Below are positions 50,180 to 58,488 of a stretch of 64,000 nucleotides of DNA, piece by piece. The notes beneath the pieces were generated by a model. It saw only the letters and a program-made list of their open reading frames with translations. It made no database searches and was not told the origin of the DNA. Numbering within the stretch: position 1 is the first letter of the stretch; each line of letters starts with the position of its first letter. The translations under genes and the position numbers were made by a program. The DNA comes from Rhodobacterales bacterium HKCCE3408. Lineage in GTDB: Bacteria; Pseudomonadota; Alphaproteobacteria; Rhodobacterales; Rhodobacteraceae. Where the stretch lies: assembly GCA_015689705.1 (NCBI GenBank), contig WVSN01000013.1, positions 21,095-85,094 on the forward strand, in the 5' to 3' direction.

Positions 50180-51211
50180 ATGCTGAAGATCGACGCGTTC
50201 AACCACATCTGGCCCGAGAAGTTCTACTCGGCGCTGAAAGAGCACCTGGGCGAGATGACGGACATCACCCGCCGGTCGGAGGCGGTGCCGATGATGACCG
50301 ACCTCGACCGCCGGTTCGAGGTGATGGACATGTTCGGCCCGGATTACCGGCAGATCCTGTCGCTCGCCTCGCCGCCGTTCGAGCTTTATGCGAAGGAAGG
50401 GAAGGATGCGGCCCGGCTGTCGCGGCTGTCGTCCGAGGGCATGGCCGAGCTTGTCGCCGCCTATCCCGACCGCTTCCCGGGCTGGATCGCCTCTCCGCCG
50501 ATGGCCGCGCCGGAGGAGATGCGGACCGCGGAACTGGAATACGCCGTCGACACGCTCGGCGCGAACGCGATCCAGATCTTCACCAATGTCTCTGGCGTCG
50601 CGCTCGACCACCCGGATTTCGCCTCCGTCTTCGCCTTCGCAGCCGAGCGTGACCTGACGGTTTTTCTTCACCCCGCGCGCGGCGCGAATTTCCCCGACTA
50701 CCTGACCGAGGAGCGGTCGGAATACGAGATCTGGTGGACCTTTGGCTGGCCCTACGAGACGTCGGCCGCGATGGCGCGGATGGTGTTCTCGCGCATCTTC
50801 GACCGGCATCCCGGGCTGACCGTGGTCACCCACCACGCCGGCGGGATGGTCCCCTTCTTCGAGGGCCGCGTCGGTCCCGGATGGGACCAGATGGGCGCGC
50901 GCACATCCGGTCGCGATCTGGCCGCTGTCCGGCGCGGGCTGAAGCGCCCCCACCTCGAGTATTTCAAGGAGTTCTGTGCCGACACGGCGAGCTTCGGGTC
51001 GTCCTCCGCGATCCGCCACGCCATCGAGTTCTTCGGCGAGGACCGGGTGCTGTTCGCCTCGGACGCGCCGTTCGATCCCGAGGGCGGGCCGATGTATATC
51101 CGCGAGACGATCCGCTGCATCGACAGCCTCGGGCTGTCCGACGACCTCCAAAAGAAGATCTATCAGGGCAACGTCACGCGGCTTCTCAATCTGCCGGAGG
51201 CCTCCGCATGA
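50180..51211 (+). CDS. amidohydrolase family protein (ACMSD/decarboxylase-like)
   Basis: A 343-residue TIM-barrel metal enzyme of amidohydrolase_2. The N-terminal metal motif normally reads DxHxH, but here it is DAFNH (residues 5-9), so the first His is Phe. The remaining ligands are seen: VFLHPARG, THHAGGMVPFFEGR and ASDAPFDPEG with the barrel-end Asp. Related enzymes decarboxylate aromatic acids (ACMSD, 2,3-dihydroxybenzoate, gamma-resorcylate) or hydrolyse C-C or C-N bonds. Its position after the TAXI transporter and regulator genes suggests the substrate is a breakdown intermediate of the imported compound. It starts four bases after the IclR stop, and its stop overlaps the aldehyde dehydrogenase start. 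Confidence 0.82.
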   Translation: MLKIDAFNHIWPEKFYSALKEHLGEMTDITRRSEAVPMMTDLDRRFEVMDMFGPDYRQILSLASPPFELYAKEGKDAARLSRLSSEGMAELVAAYPDRFPGWIASPPMAAPEEMRTAELEYAVDTLGANAIQIFTNVSGVALDHPDFASVFAFAAERDLTVFLHPARGANFPDYLTEERSEYEIWWTFGWPYETSAAMARMVFSRIFDRHPGLTVVTHHAGGMVPFFEGRVGPGWDQMGARTSGRDLAAVRRGLKRPHLEYFKEFCADTASFGSSSAIRHAIEFFGEDRVLFASDAPFDPEGGPMYIRETIRCIDSLGLSDDLQKKIYQGNVTRLLNLPEASA

Positions 51212-52638
51212 CCGCCGCGCGCCATTTCATCGCCGGGTCCTGGATCGACGGGACCGAGCCGCTCGCCGACAGCGTGAACCCGGCCGACTTCTCGACCGTG
51301 GGCCAGTTCCATCCGGGCAGCGCCGATCTGGCCGAGCAGGCCGCTTCGGTTGCCGCCGAGACCTTCCGGACCTCCGACTGGGCCCATGCCCCGCGGCTTC
51401 GCGCACAGGCGCTCTATGAGATCGCCGCCGCGCTCGAGGCTGCCAAGGAGGAGATCGTCGCGCTTTGCGTTGCCGAGAACGGCAAGCTCCGCGCCGAGGC
51501 GATGGGCGAGACGATGGGCGCGATCTCGGAGACGCGCTATTACGCCGGGCTCGCGCGCGGCATCCGCGGCACGATGCAGGAGGTCATGCCGGGGCAGATG
51601 AGCCTGTTTCACCGCGAGGCGGCCGGCGTTGCCGCCGTGATCGTGCCGTGGAACGCGCCCGTCACGCTCCTGATGCGCTCGCTCGCACCTGCGCTCGCCG
51701 CCGGCTGCACCGCGGTCATCAAGCCCGCGCACCAGACACCGCTGACCCATGCGCGCATCATGGAAGCCATCGCCTCGGCCCCGTCGCTGCCGGCGGGCGT
51801 GGTGAACTCGATCAACGAGAACGGCATCGCGGTCGGGCAGGCGCTGGTCACTAGTCCCCATGTCGACGTCATCTCGTTCACCGGGTCGTCGCGCACCGGG
51901 TCCGCTATCATGGCCGCCGCCGCGCCGAGCCTTAAGCGTGTGGGGCTGGAGCTCGGCGGCAAGGCGCCGTCGGTGATCTTCTCCGACGCCGATCTCGATC
52001 TCGCGGTGAAGGAGCTGACCCACGGCTCGCTCAACATGGCCGGCCAGATCTGTGTCGCCGCCGCGCGGTTCCTCGTCCACGAGGCGGTGGCCGACGAGTT
52101 TGAAGCGCGCATGGTCGCGGCCTACCGCGCCGTCCGCACCGGCCCGGGCGCCGATCCGCAAAGCCAGATGGGCAGTCTGATCGACGCCGCCGCGCAGAAA
52201 CGCATCCTCGGGCTGATCGAGCAGGCGGGCGACGAGGGGCGGATCGTGCTGAAGGGCGACAAGCTCGACACTGGCGCCTTCGTGACGCCGACGCTGTTCC
52301 GGATTGACGACGTGACCTCGTCGCTCGTGCAGGAGGAGCTGTTCGGCCCGATCGTCAGCCTCGAGACCTTCGCCGACGAGCAGGAAGCCGCGGCCAAGGC
52401 GAACGCCACATCCTACGGCCTCGCCGCATCGGTCTTCACGTCTGACGGGTCGCGGGCGCTGCGGATGGCGCGCGCGATCCGGTCGGGAACGGTCTGGATC
52501 AATTCCCACCTTCGGCTCTTCGCCGAGGGAGAGACGGGGGGCTACGGCAAGTCCGGCCTCGGCCGTCTGCACGGGAGCGAGGGGCTCTACGACTTCATGG
52601 AAACCAAGCACATCTACCTCGAACCGGGGCGGGTCTGA
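51208..52638 (+). CDS. NAD(P)-dependent aldehyde dehydrogenase
   Basis: A 476-residue enzyme. It has the nucleotide-binding IVPWNAPVTLLMRSLAPALA, FTGSSRTGSAIM, the general base Glu in ELGGKAPSVIF, and the catalytic Cys in NMAGQICVAAARFLV. EELFGPIVSL and SGLGRLHG complete the family set. It oxidises an aldehyde to the acid. The start at ATG 51208 overlaps the amidohydrolase stop (ATGA). Together with the ThDP decarboxylase it would turn a 2-oxo acid into the next shorter acid via an aldehyde. Confidence 0.9.
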   Translation: MTAARHFIAGSWIDGTEPLADSVNPADFSTVGQFHPGSADLAEQAASVAAETFRTSDWAHAPRLRAQALYEIAAALEAAKEEIVALCVAENGKLRAEAMGETMGAISETRYYAGLARGIRGTMQEVMPGQMSLFHREAAGVAAVIVPWNAPVTLLMRSLAPALAAGCTAVIKPAHQTPLTHARIMEAIASAPSLPAGVVNSINENGIAVGQALVTSPHVDVISFTGSSRTGSAIMAAAAPSLKRVGLELGGKAPSVIFSDADLDLAVKELTHGSLNMAGQICVAAARFLVHEAVADEFEARMVAAYRAVRTGPGADPQSQMGSLIDAAAQKRILGLIEQAGDEGRIVLKGDKLDTGAFVTPTLFRIDDVTSSLVQEELFGPIVSLETFADEQEAAAKANATSYGLAASVFTSDGSRALRMARAIRSGTVWINSHLRLFAEGETGGYGKSGLGRLHGSEGLYDFMETKHIYLEPGRV

Positions 52639-52642
52639 GCGG

Positions 52643-54232
52643 ATGGCGGAGTATGACGTCATCATCATGGGCGGCGGCCCGGTCGGCCTCGGGCTCGCCA
52701 TCGATCTGGGCCAGCGCGGCATCCGCGTCGCGGTGATCGAGCGCTACCGCGAGATTCAGCCGGTCCCGAAAGGTCAGAACCTGACGCAGCGGACGCTGGA
52801 GCATATCGACGCCTGGGGCTGCGAGCCGGAGATGCGGGCCGCCCGGATCGTCCCGCGCGGCGTCGCCAATGGCGGGCTCGTGACCTACGGCACGATCCTG
52901 AGCGACTATTCCTACGAATGGCTCCCACGCGAGGGCGTGCAGCCCTATTACGGCCAACGGGTCGACCGGATGCCGCAATACTGCACCGAAGCCGTGTTGC
53001 GCGCGCGGGCGGCCGAGATCGCGACGATCGACACGTTCTACGGCTGGCGGTTCGAGGGGCTGTCGCAGGACGCCGCCGGCGTGACGGTGGACATGTCCGA
53101 GCGCGAGGGCAACGGGAAGCGCAGCCTGACCGCGGAATGGTGCGTGGGCTGCGACGGCAGCCGCAGCCCGGTCCGGCAGGCTGCCGGCATCACCCAGACG
53201 CTGTCCGACCACGACCGGCGGATGGTCTTGCTGGTGTTCCGCTCGCCCGAGCTGAACGCGCTTCTGGCCGAACGCTATACCGACCGCTCGTTCTACTGCG
53301 CGCTCGCGCCCGAGCTGGAAGGCTACTGGCGCTTTCTCGGCCGCGTCGATGGCGACCGTGAGTTTTTCTACCACGCGCCCGTCAGTGCCGACGCCGACGC
53401 CGAGACGACCGATTTCGCCGCCGAACTGCACCGCGCGGTGGGACAGGAGTTCCCGCTCGAGATCACCTATGTCGGCTTCTGGGACCTGCGCTTCGCGCTG
53501 GCCGACCGCTACCGCGCGGACCGGGTGCTGATTGCCGGCGACGCCTGCCACAGCCACCCGCCCTATGGCGGCTACGGGATCAACACCGGCTTCGAGGATG
53601 CGCGGAATCTCGGCTGGAAGCTCGCCGCGACGATCGCCGGTTGGGGCGGTGACGGGCTTCTCGACAGCTACGAGGCCGAGCGCCACCCGGTCTTCGCCTC
53701 GACCGCCGGGGATTTCATCGCGAAATTCATCGAGGACGACCGCGCCTTCCTCGACGCCTATTCGCCGGACCGCGACGCGGACACCTTCGCGCGGGAATGG
53801 GCGAAGCGGAACGAGGGCGCGAGCGAGGTCTTCGCCTTCGAGCCGAATTACGAGGGCTCACCCGTCATCGGCGGCGACGGCGCCCCGAGCGCGCTTGGCG
53901 ATCACCGCTTCGACGCCCGGCCCGGGCACCATTTCGCGCCGCGCGCAATGAGCTCGGGCGGCACCACCTACGAGGCGATGGACCCGTCAGGCTTCACCAT
54001 TTTCGACTTCGCCCGCAACGGCATGGGCGAAGGCTTCCTGCGTGCGGCCAAGGACGGGCAGATGCCGATCCGGCTCATCGTCGACACGTTCGAGGGCGAA
54101 CGCCGGGATTACGGCGCGCCGGTCATCCTCGTGCGGCCGGACGGCTACGTCGCCTGGGCAGGCGAAAGCGGCGATCCGCAGGCGATCCTGCGGGCGGCGG
54201 TCGGAGACGGGTCGCGTCGTGCCGCGGCTTGA
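52643..54232 (+). CDS. FAD-dependent monooxygenase (aromatic-ring hydroxylase type)
   Basis: A 529-residue flavoprotein monooxygenase of the FAD_binding_3 family. It has the FAD-binding VIIMGGGPVGLGLAIDLGQRG, the DG motif CVGCDGSRSPVRQAAGI, and the GD motif RVLIAGDACHSHPPYGGYGINTGFEDARNLGWKLA (split as AGDACHSHPPYGGYGIN and EDARNLGWKLA). The extra C-terminal 150 residues resemble the thioredoxin-like tail of phenol hydroxylase and MhpA-like enzymes. It inserts one oxygen into an aromatic ring using NAD(P)H. It is four bases after the aldehyde dehydrogenase gene and overlaps the SDR gene by 14 bases. Confidence 0.87.
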   Translation: MAEYDVIIMGGGPVGLGLAIDLGQRGIRVAVIERYREIQPVPKGQNLTQRTLEHIDAWGCEPEMRAARIVPRGVANGGLVTYGTILSDYSYEWLPREGVQPYYGQRVDRMPQYCTEAVLRARAAEIATIDTFYGWRFEGLSQDAAGVTVDMSEREGNGKRSLTAEWCVGCDGSRSPVRQAAGITQTLSDHDRRMVLLVFRSPELNALLAERYTDRSFYCALAPELEGYWRFLGRVDGDREFFYHAPVSADADAETTDFAAELHRAVGQEFPLEITYVGFWDLRFALADRYRADRVLIAGDACHSHPPYGGYGINTGFEDARNLGWKLAATIAGWGGDGLLDSYEAERHPVFASTAGDFIAKFIEDDRAFLDAYSPDRDADTFAREWAKRNEGASEVFAFEPNYEGSPVIGGDGAPSALGDHRFDARPGHHFAPRAMSSGGTTYEAMDPSGFTIFDFARNGMGEGFLRAAKDGQMPIRLIVDTFEGERRDYGAPVILVRPDGYVAWAGESGDPQAILRAAVGDGSRRAAA

Positions 54233-54959
54233 GGGCAAGGCCGCTATCGTCACCGGCGGCGCGGCCGGTCTCGGGCTCGTCTTCACAAAGGCGCTGATCG
54301 GCGAGGGCGCGCAGGTGCTCGCCGTGGACATCGCCGACGGGACCGAAGCGCGCGAGGCCGGGGCCGAGGTGCTGACCGCCGACATCGCGGAAGCGGGCGC
54401 GGGCGAGGCGGCGGTCGCGGCGGCGAATGGCGCGTTCGGGAGGATCGACATCCTCGTGAACAACGCCGCGCTCTTCGCGCCGCTGCCGAACGAACGCTAC
54501 GACCGGATCGACCCGGACCTGTTCGACCGGGTACTGAAGATCAACGTCTCGGGCACCTACGCGATGATCCGCGCGGTCGGCCCGGTGCTGGAGGCTCAGG
54601 GGTCGGGCCGGATCGTCAACATCACCTCGGGCACCGTGATGAAGGGGATGCCCGGCATGGCGCATTACATTGCGTCCAAGGGAGCGGTCCATGCGCTCAC
54701 CCGCGCGCTCAGCCGCGAGATGGGGGCCTCGGGCGTCACCGTGAACAACCTCGCGCCCGGGCTGACGCTGTCGAGCTCGATCCTCGGCAACCAGCCGCAT
54801 CTGGACGCGGCTCGGGACAAGGTCGTCGCCTCGCGCGCGATCCCGCGCGACGGCTATCCCGAGGATCTGATCGGCGCGCTGATCTTCCTCTGTTCGGACG
54901 AGAGCGCCTTCGTGACCGGCCAGACCATCGCGGTCGACGGCGGGTCTGTGAACACCTGA
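54219..54959 (+). CDS. short-chain dehydrogenase/reductase
   Basis: A 246-residue NAD(P)-dependent enzyme. It has TGGAAGLGLVFTK (the nucleotide Gly-rich motif), DILVNNAAL, NITSGTVMKGMPGMAHYIASKGAV with the catalytic Ser and YxxxK, and the ending GSVNT. The start is GTG 54219, which overlaps the monooxygenase stop by 14 bases. The frame can be extended upstream, but the conserved start begins here. It could oxidise a dihydrodiol, alcohol or hydroxyacid in the same pathway. It converges on the AMP-ligase gene, with a four-base gap between the stops. Confidence 0.88.
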   Translation: MPRLEGKAAIVTGGAAGLGLVFTKALIGEGAQVLAVDIADGTEAREAGAEVLTADIAEAGAGEAAVAAANGAFGRIDILVNNAALFAPLPNERYDRIDPDLFDRVLKINVSGTYAMIRAVGPVLEAQGSGRIVNITSGTVMKGMPGMAHYIASKGAVHALTRALSREMGASGVTVNNLAPGLTLSSSILGNQPHLDAARDKVVASRAIPRDGYPEDLIGALIFLCSDESAFVTGQTIAVDGGSVNT

Positions 54960-54963
54960 AGCT

Positions 54964-56352
54964 CTAGCGGAGCGCGCGGGCCAGCGCGGTGTAATCGACC
55001 TTCGAGCGGTGGCGGCGGTCCATCGGGATCTTCATCTGCCGGACCCGCGGCAGGCCGAGCGCGGCGGCGCGGCGGCGATGGTCGCCCGTTCCCTCGATCA
55101 CCAGGACCGGCCCGTGCGCGTCGCGGGACAGGGCGGCGCGGTGCACGCCCGGCCAGCCCTCGGCCGCAAGTTCGACGGCGAAGGGATAGAGCCGCCCCTC
55201 GGGCCCGTCCTGCACCGCGCCGTGCCGGCCGAGCAGCCAGAGCCGCCCGGTCTCGTCGAGCCTCCCGGCATCGCCTGTCCGGTGCCAGATCCGGCCGCCT
55301 TCTGCGATCTTGGTCGCGGCGTCGTCAGACGGGTCGAGATAGCCGGTGTTCACGTGGTCCCCGGCTACGACGATCTCGTCGTCGATCAGCCGCAGGTTCA
55401 CGGCTGCGACCGGCGCGCCGGCCAGAAGACCCGCGCCCCCCGCCATCGCGTCGAGGTCGGCCTCCAAGACCTCCGCCCAGTCCAGTTCGGCAATCGGTTC
55501 GGCCTCGGTGGAGCCGTAGACGGCGACGACACGGTAGCCTTTCGCACGGAGCCGGGCGACGAGGGCGGGTTTCACCGGCCCGCCGCCGGTGAAGACGGTG
55601 TGAAGAGACGCAGGCCGGTCGACTGTCGCCAGCCGCTCGCACAGGGCCGGCGGCAGGAGCGCGCGGGTGGTCCCCGTCGCGGTGATCCGGGCGGCGAGCG
55701 CTGCGCCGGTGACGCTGTCGGGCCGCGAGATCCGCCAGTCGGGCAGAACCGAAGGCCGCCCGGCCGCGAGGTTCACCAGCGTGAAGACCGGGAAGGCCAC
55801 GAGGTCCACCGCCTCACCCGCCAGCATCGGCGCGACGGCGGCGTGCTGCGCCATCAGGAATGCGTGGCTGCGCGCGATGGCCTTGGGCCTGCCGGTCGAG
55901 CCGGAGGTGAAGGAGATAAGCGCGACATCCCCGGGTGCAGGGGCGGGGCCCGGTTTCGCGCCGGTCACACCGCCGGGGGAGATCACCGGCAGCCGCCAGA
56001 GCGCGGGGAGGAGTTTGAGCAGGCGGTAGGCTCCGCTTGCGATCAGCCCGCGCGGGTTGGTCGCCGCGATGGCATGGCGAAGGCCCGCGAGACCGGTGGC
56101 CGGTTCCGGGAAGACAACCGTCGCGCCCGCGGTCCAGGCCCCCGCGAGCGCGGCGAAGAGGTCGGGACCGACGGGCATGGCAAGGAGCAGCCGGTCGCCC
56201 CGGCGGATCCCGCGCTCGGTCAGACGCGCGCCGAAGGCGTCCGCCCGGGCCAACAGCTGCGCGAAACTCACCGTCTCGTCGGTCCTGATCAGCGCAGGCG
56301 CGTCGCCGAGCCGTGACGCCGTCTCGCGGAAGACCGTCACGAGGTCATTCAT
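54964..56352 (-). CDS. short AMP-forming acyl/aryl ligase (ANL family)
   Basis: A 462-residue adenylating enzyme. The phosphate loop is SFTSGSTGRPKAIARS (about residues 150-165). VYGSTEAEPIAEL, RTGDAGRLDETGRLWLLGRHG and the end RRHRSKVDYTAL (the C-terminal catalytic Lys) match the ANL family. It is clearly shorter than typical acyl-CoA synthetases (about 500-560). It activates a carboxylate as an acyl-adenylate and forms a CoA thioester or an amide/ester product. It is the last gene of the seven-gene minus-strand run and overlaps the GNAT-like gene by eight bases. A close call to OleC-type beta-lactone synthetases or fatty-acid ligases is possible but unproven. Confidence 0.8.
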   Translation of the reverse strand: MNDLVTVFRETASRLGDAPALIRTDETVSFAQLLARADAFGARLTERGIRRGDRLLLAMPVGPDLFAALAGAWTAGATVVFPEPATGLAGLRHAIAATNPRGLIASGAYRLLKLLPALWRLPVISPGGVTGAKPGPAPAPGDVALISFTSGSTGRPKAIARSHAFLMAQHAAVAPMLAGEAVDLVAFPVFTLVNLAAGRPSVLPDWRISRPDSVTGAALAARITATGTTRALLPPALCERLATVDRPASLHTVFTGGGPVKPALVARLRAKGYRVVAVYGSTEAEPIAELDWAEVLEADLDAMAGGAGLLAGAPVAAVNLRLIDDEIVVAGDHVNTGYLDPSDDAATKIAEGGRIWHRTGDAGRLDETGRLWLLGRHGAVQDGPEGRLYPFAVELAAEGWPGVHRAALSRDAHGPVLVIEGTGDHRRRAAALGLPRVRQMKIPMDRRHRSKVDYTALARALR

Positions 56353-57184
56353 CGAGCTTGCGGCCCATGAGCAGATAGCGCCGGAACACCTCGCCGCCCG
56401 ACTGGCGGGACCGCTCGGCCGAGCGGTTGTCGTCGTGGATCAGCGCGTGGATCGCGGTGTCGTAGCCGAGCCCGCGCGCGGCGACGTGGAAGGCATCGAC
56501 CAGCCGCCGCCCGACGCCGGGTTTCAGCCCGGCATAGGTCTTCAGGATCGCGGTCTTCGTCTCCGGGCCTTCGGCATAGTTCGGGATGCCGAACAGGAAC
56601 CCGACGAGCTCGCCCGATCCATCCTCGGCGAGAAAGACGAGCTCGCGTTTCAGGACCGGGACGAAGGGCATGTACATGGCGAGGAATGGCTCGAGCGCGA
56701 GCGGCGTGTAGAAGCGGTTGTTCGCGAAGGCTTTCGTCGAGAGGTCGTGGACCTTGGCGAATTGACCTTCAGGGTCGGTGCCGTTCCATTGCCGGATGAC
56801 GATTTCGGGGTCGTCCGCTGCCTCGGCCGCCTCTGGAATCGGCGCGCGGGCCGAGAAATACCGCGAGACGGGCGCGAACCCCGCCGCCTCGAAGGCGGCG
56901 AGGAGATGCGGCGGCGTCGCGGGTTCCATCAGGAACGGGGCCGATCCGTCACTCTCCGACACGAGCCGGTAGCTGTGCCAGGTATCGCCCTCCATCGGTC
57001 CGAGGATGCGGGTGATCCCCTCGGCGCGCAGGTCGCGCGCAATGGCCTCGAGCAGAGCCGCCCCGGTCTCGGCGCTGTCGCACTTCACCGCGCCTATCGT
57101 GGCCGCCGGCGCGCCGTCCCAGTCCGGGCCGCTGCGCCAGATCCGGGCCGAGGCGCCGTCGATCTTCCGGGTCTCGGGGCTCAT
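56345..57184 (-). CDS. GNAT-like acetyltransferase fold protein
   Basis: A 279-residue protein. The second half (from about residue 140) resembles a GNAT domain, with FAKVHDLSTKAFANNRFYTPLALEPF, GVGRRLVDAFHVAARGLGYDTAIHALIHDDNRSAERSRQ and a GVGRRL stretch that could bind CoA. The first half is a second related domain with LEAIARDLRAEGITRILGPMEGDTWHSYRL. The start is ATG 57182-57184, overlapping the stop of the kinase-like gene (ATGA). It may attach an acyl group to the amino group of an intermediate, which would fit the aminocarboxypropyl transferase nearby. That link is inference. Confidence 0.65.
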   Translation of the reverse strand: MSPETRKIDGASARIWRSGPDWDGAPAATIGAVKCDSAETGAALLEAIARDLRAEGITRILGPMEGDTWHSYRLVSESDGSAPFLMEPATPPHLLAAFEAAGFAPVSRYFSARAPIPEAAEAADDPEIVIRQWNGTDPEGQFAKVHDLSTKAFANNRFYTPLALEPFLAMYMPFVPVLKRELVFLAEDGSGELVGFLFGIPNYAEGPETKTAILKTYAGLKPGVGRRLVDAFHVAARGLGYDTAIHALIHDDNRSAERSRQSGGEVFRRYLLMGRKLDE

Positions 57185-58488
57185 GCGGTGTCTCCGGTGA
57201 GAAGGGCGTAGCCGAGAAGGAGGCCGGCGGGACCTGCGGCAACGAGCGCAATGCGAAGGGCGCGCTGCGGGGCGACGATGCCGGGCGCGACGGCGGGGAG
57301 GAGCGTCGCGAGCGCGATGACGACCGATCCGGCGATGCGGATGTCGGGGTGCCAGAACGAGACCGCCGGCGTGACGGCGAGGACGCCGAGCCATATCGCG
57401 GCAAGGCCGGCCGCAACCGCGACAGCAATCAGCACGGCCATTCCGCCCCGTCCCGAGGCCCAGAGCCCCAGATGCGCCCCGGCGAAGCCTGCGGCGGCAA
57501 GGCCGAAGAAGTTGACCGCTGTTGGGCCGAAGGCGGGTTCGACGGCGAAGCAGAGGAAGCTGACGATGGCGAGCGCCGCGACGGAGGAAAGCGCCTCGGT
57601 CGGGCGGGCTGGTCCCGCCGCTGCCGAGATTGCCAGAAGGGCCGCGGCGGGCAGGATCGCGTTGACCGGGTAGAGCACGGAGAGCAGCAGGAACAGCGCC
57701 AGCGCGTTGACCCGTGCGACGTGGCCGGGCATTCCCATCGCCTTCGTCACGGCCCAGATCGCGGCCCCGGCGGCGAGGATAAGACCCGTTCGCAGGGCAG
57801 CATCGGCTGGTGCGGCGTCGATGTTGGCCGCAAGGAAGATCAGCACGCCCATCGGCAGGAACAGGTTGTCGAAACCCTGCCAGCTGTCGGCCTCGACGAT
57901 GGTCGCGAAGACCGCGACGGCGAGGCTCAGGACGATGACGTTGACCCGCGGCACTTCGGTCAGCAGCAGAAGACAGACCATCCCGAGGATGAACGTCACG
58001 AGGAAGAAGATCGCGCTGCCTTCGACGCTCTTGCCGCCATCGCCGGCGGGCAGGCGCGTGCGGCCGTAGCGGATCCCGGCAAGCGCGGCGGCGGCGTCGG
58101 CGAGCGTCAGAACGGCGAGCGGCAGGACATAGAGGATCGGCCGGTCGCCATGAAGAAGGAAGGTCAGCGCGACCGCCGCGATCAGGAGGAGATCTCCGAA
58201 CGACTGCCGTGCGACCCCGTGCACCGCGCCGCCGACCGTCCTGAGCCGCGCCGTGCGCAAGGCGAGGATCGCCGCGCCGGAAAGCCCGAGCATCAGCCAG
58301 ACCTGCCAGTCCTCGGCCATGATCCAGGGCAGGGCGATCCCGATCCCTCCGGCCCCGACATGGACCATCTTCCTCGGCAGTTCCGGGTGCCAGCCGCGCG
58401 CCGCCGCGATCCGCGACAGGGCCGCCATGCTCCCGAGAAGCCCCGCGACGAGCCCGAAGGCGAGGCCGATCTGGAGGGCGGCGGTCAC
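57181..58488 (-). CDS. dolichol/phytol-kinase-like membrane protein (CTP-dependent prenol kinase family)
   Basis: A 435-residue protein with about 11 hydrophobic helices. It carries RKMVHVGAGGIGIALPWI (RK at 39-40 with His 43), DAAAALAGIRYG (131-142) and GGKSVEGSAIFF (151-162), the set seen in SEC59/VTE5-type kinases that phosphorylate a prenyl alcohol with CTP. The last third is extra, with six more helices and no known domain. It would generate a prenyl phosphate for the UbiA enzyme or recycle a prenol. The start is ATG 58486-58488, and both ends overlap neighbours (ATGA). Phosphatidate cytidylyltransferase-like activity is an alternative because that family shares the fold. Confidence 0.75.
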   Translation of the reverse strand: MTAALQIGLAFGLVAGLLGSMAALSRIAAARGWHPELPRKMVHVGAGGIGIALPWIMAEDWQVWLMLGLSGAAILALRTARLRTVGGAVHGVARQSFGDLLLIAAVALTFLLHGDRPILYVLPLAVLTLADAAAALAGIRYGRTRLPAGDGGKSVEGSAIFFLVTFILGMVCLLLLTEVPRVNVIVLSLAVAVFATIVEADSWQGFDNLFLPMGVLIFLAANIDAAPADAALRTGLILAAGAAIWAVTKAMGMPGHVARVNALALFLLLSVLYPVNAILPAAALLAISAAAGPARPTEALSSVAALAIVSFLCFAVEPAFGPTAVNFFGLAAAGFAGAHLGLWASGRGGMAVLIAVAVAAGLAAIWLGVLAVTPAVSFWHPDIRIAGSVVIALATLLPAVAPGIVAPQRALRIALVAAGPAGLLLGYALLTGDTA

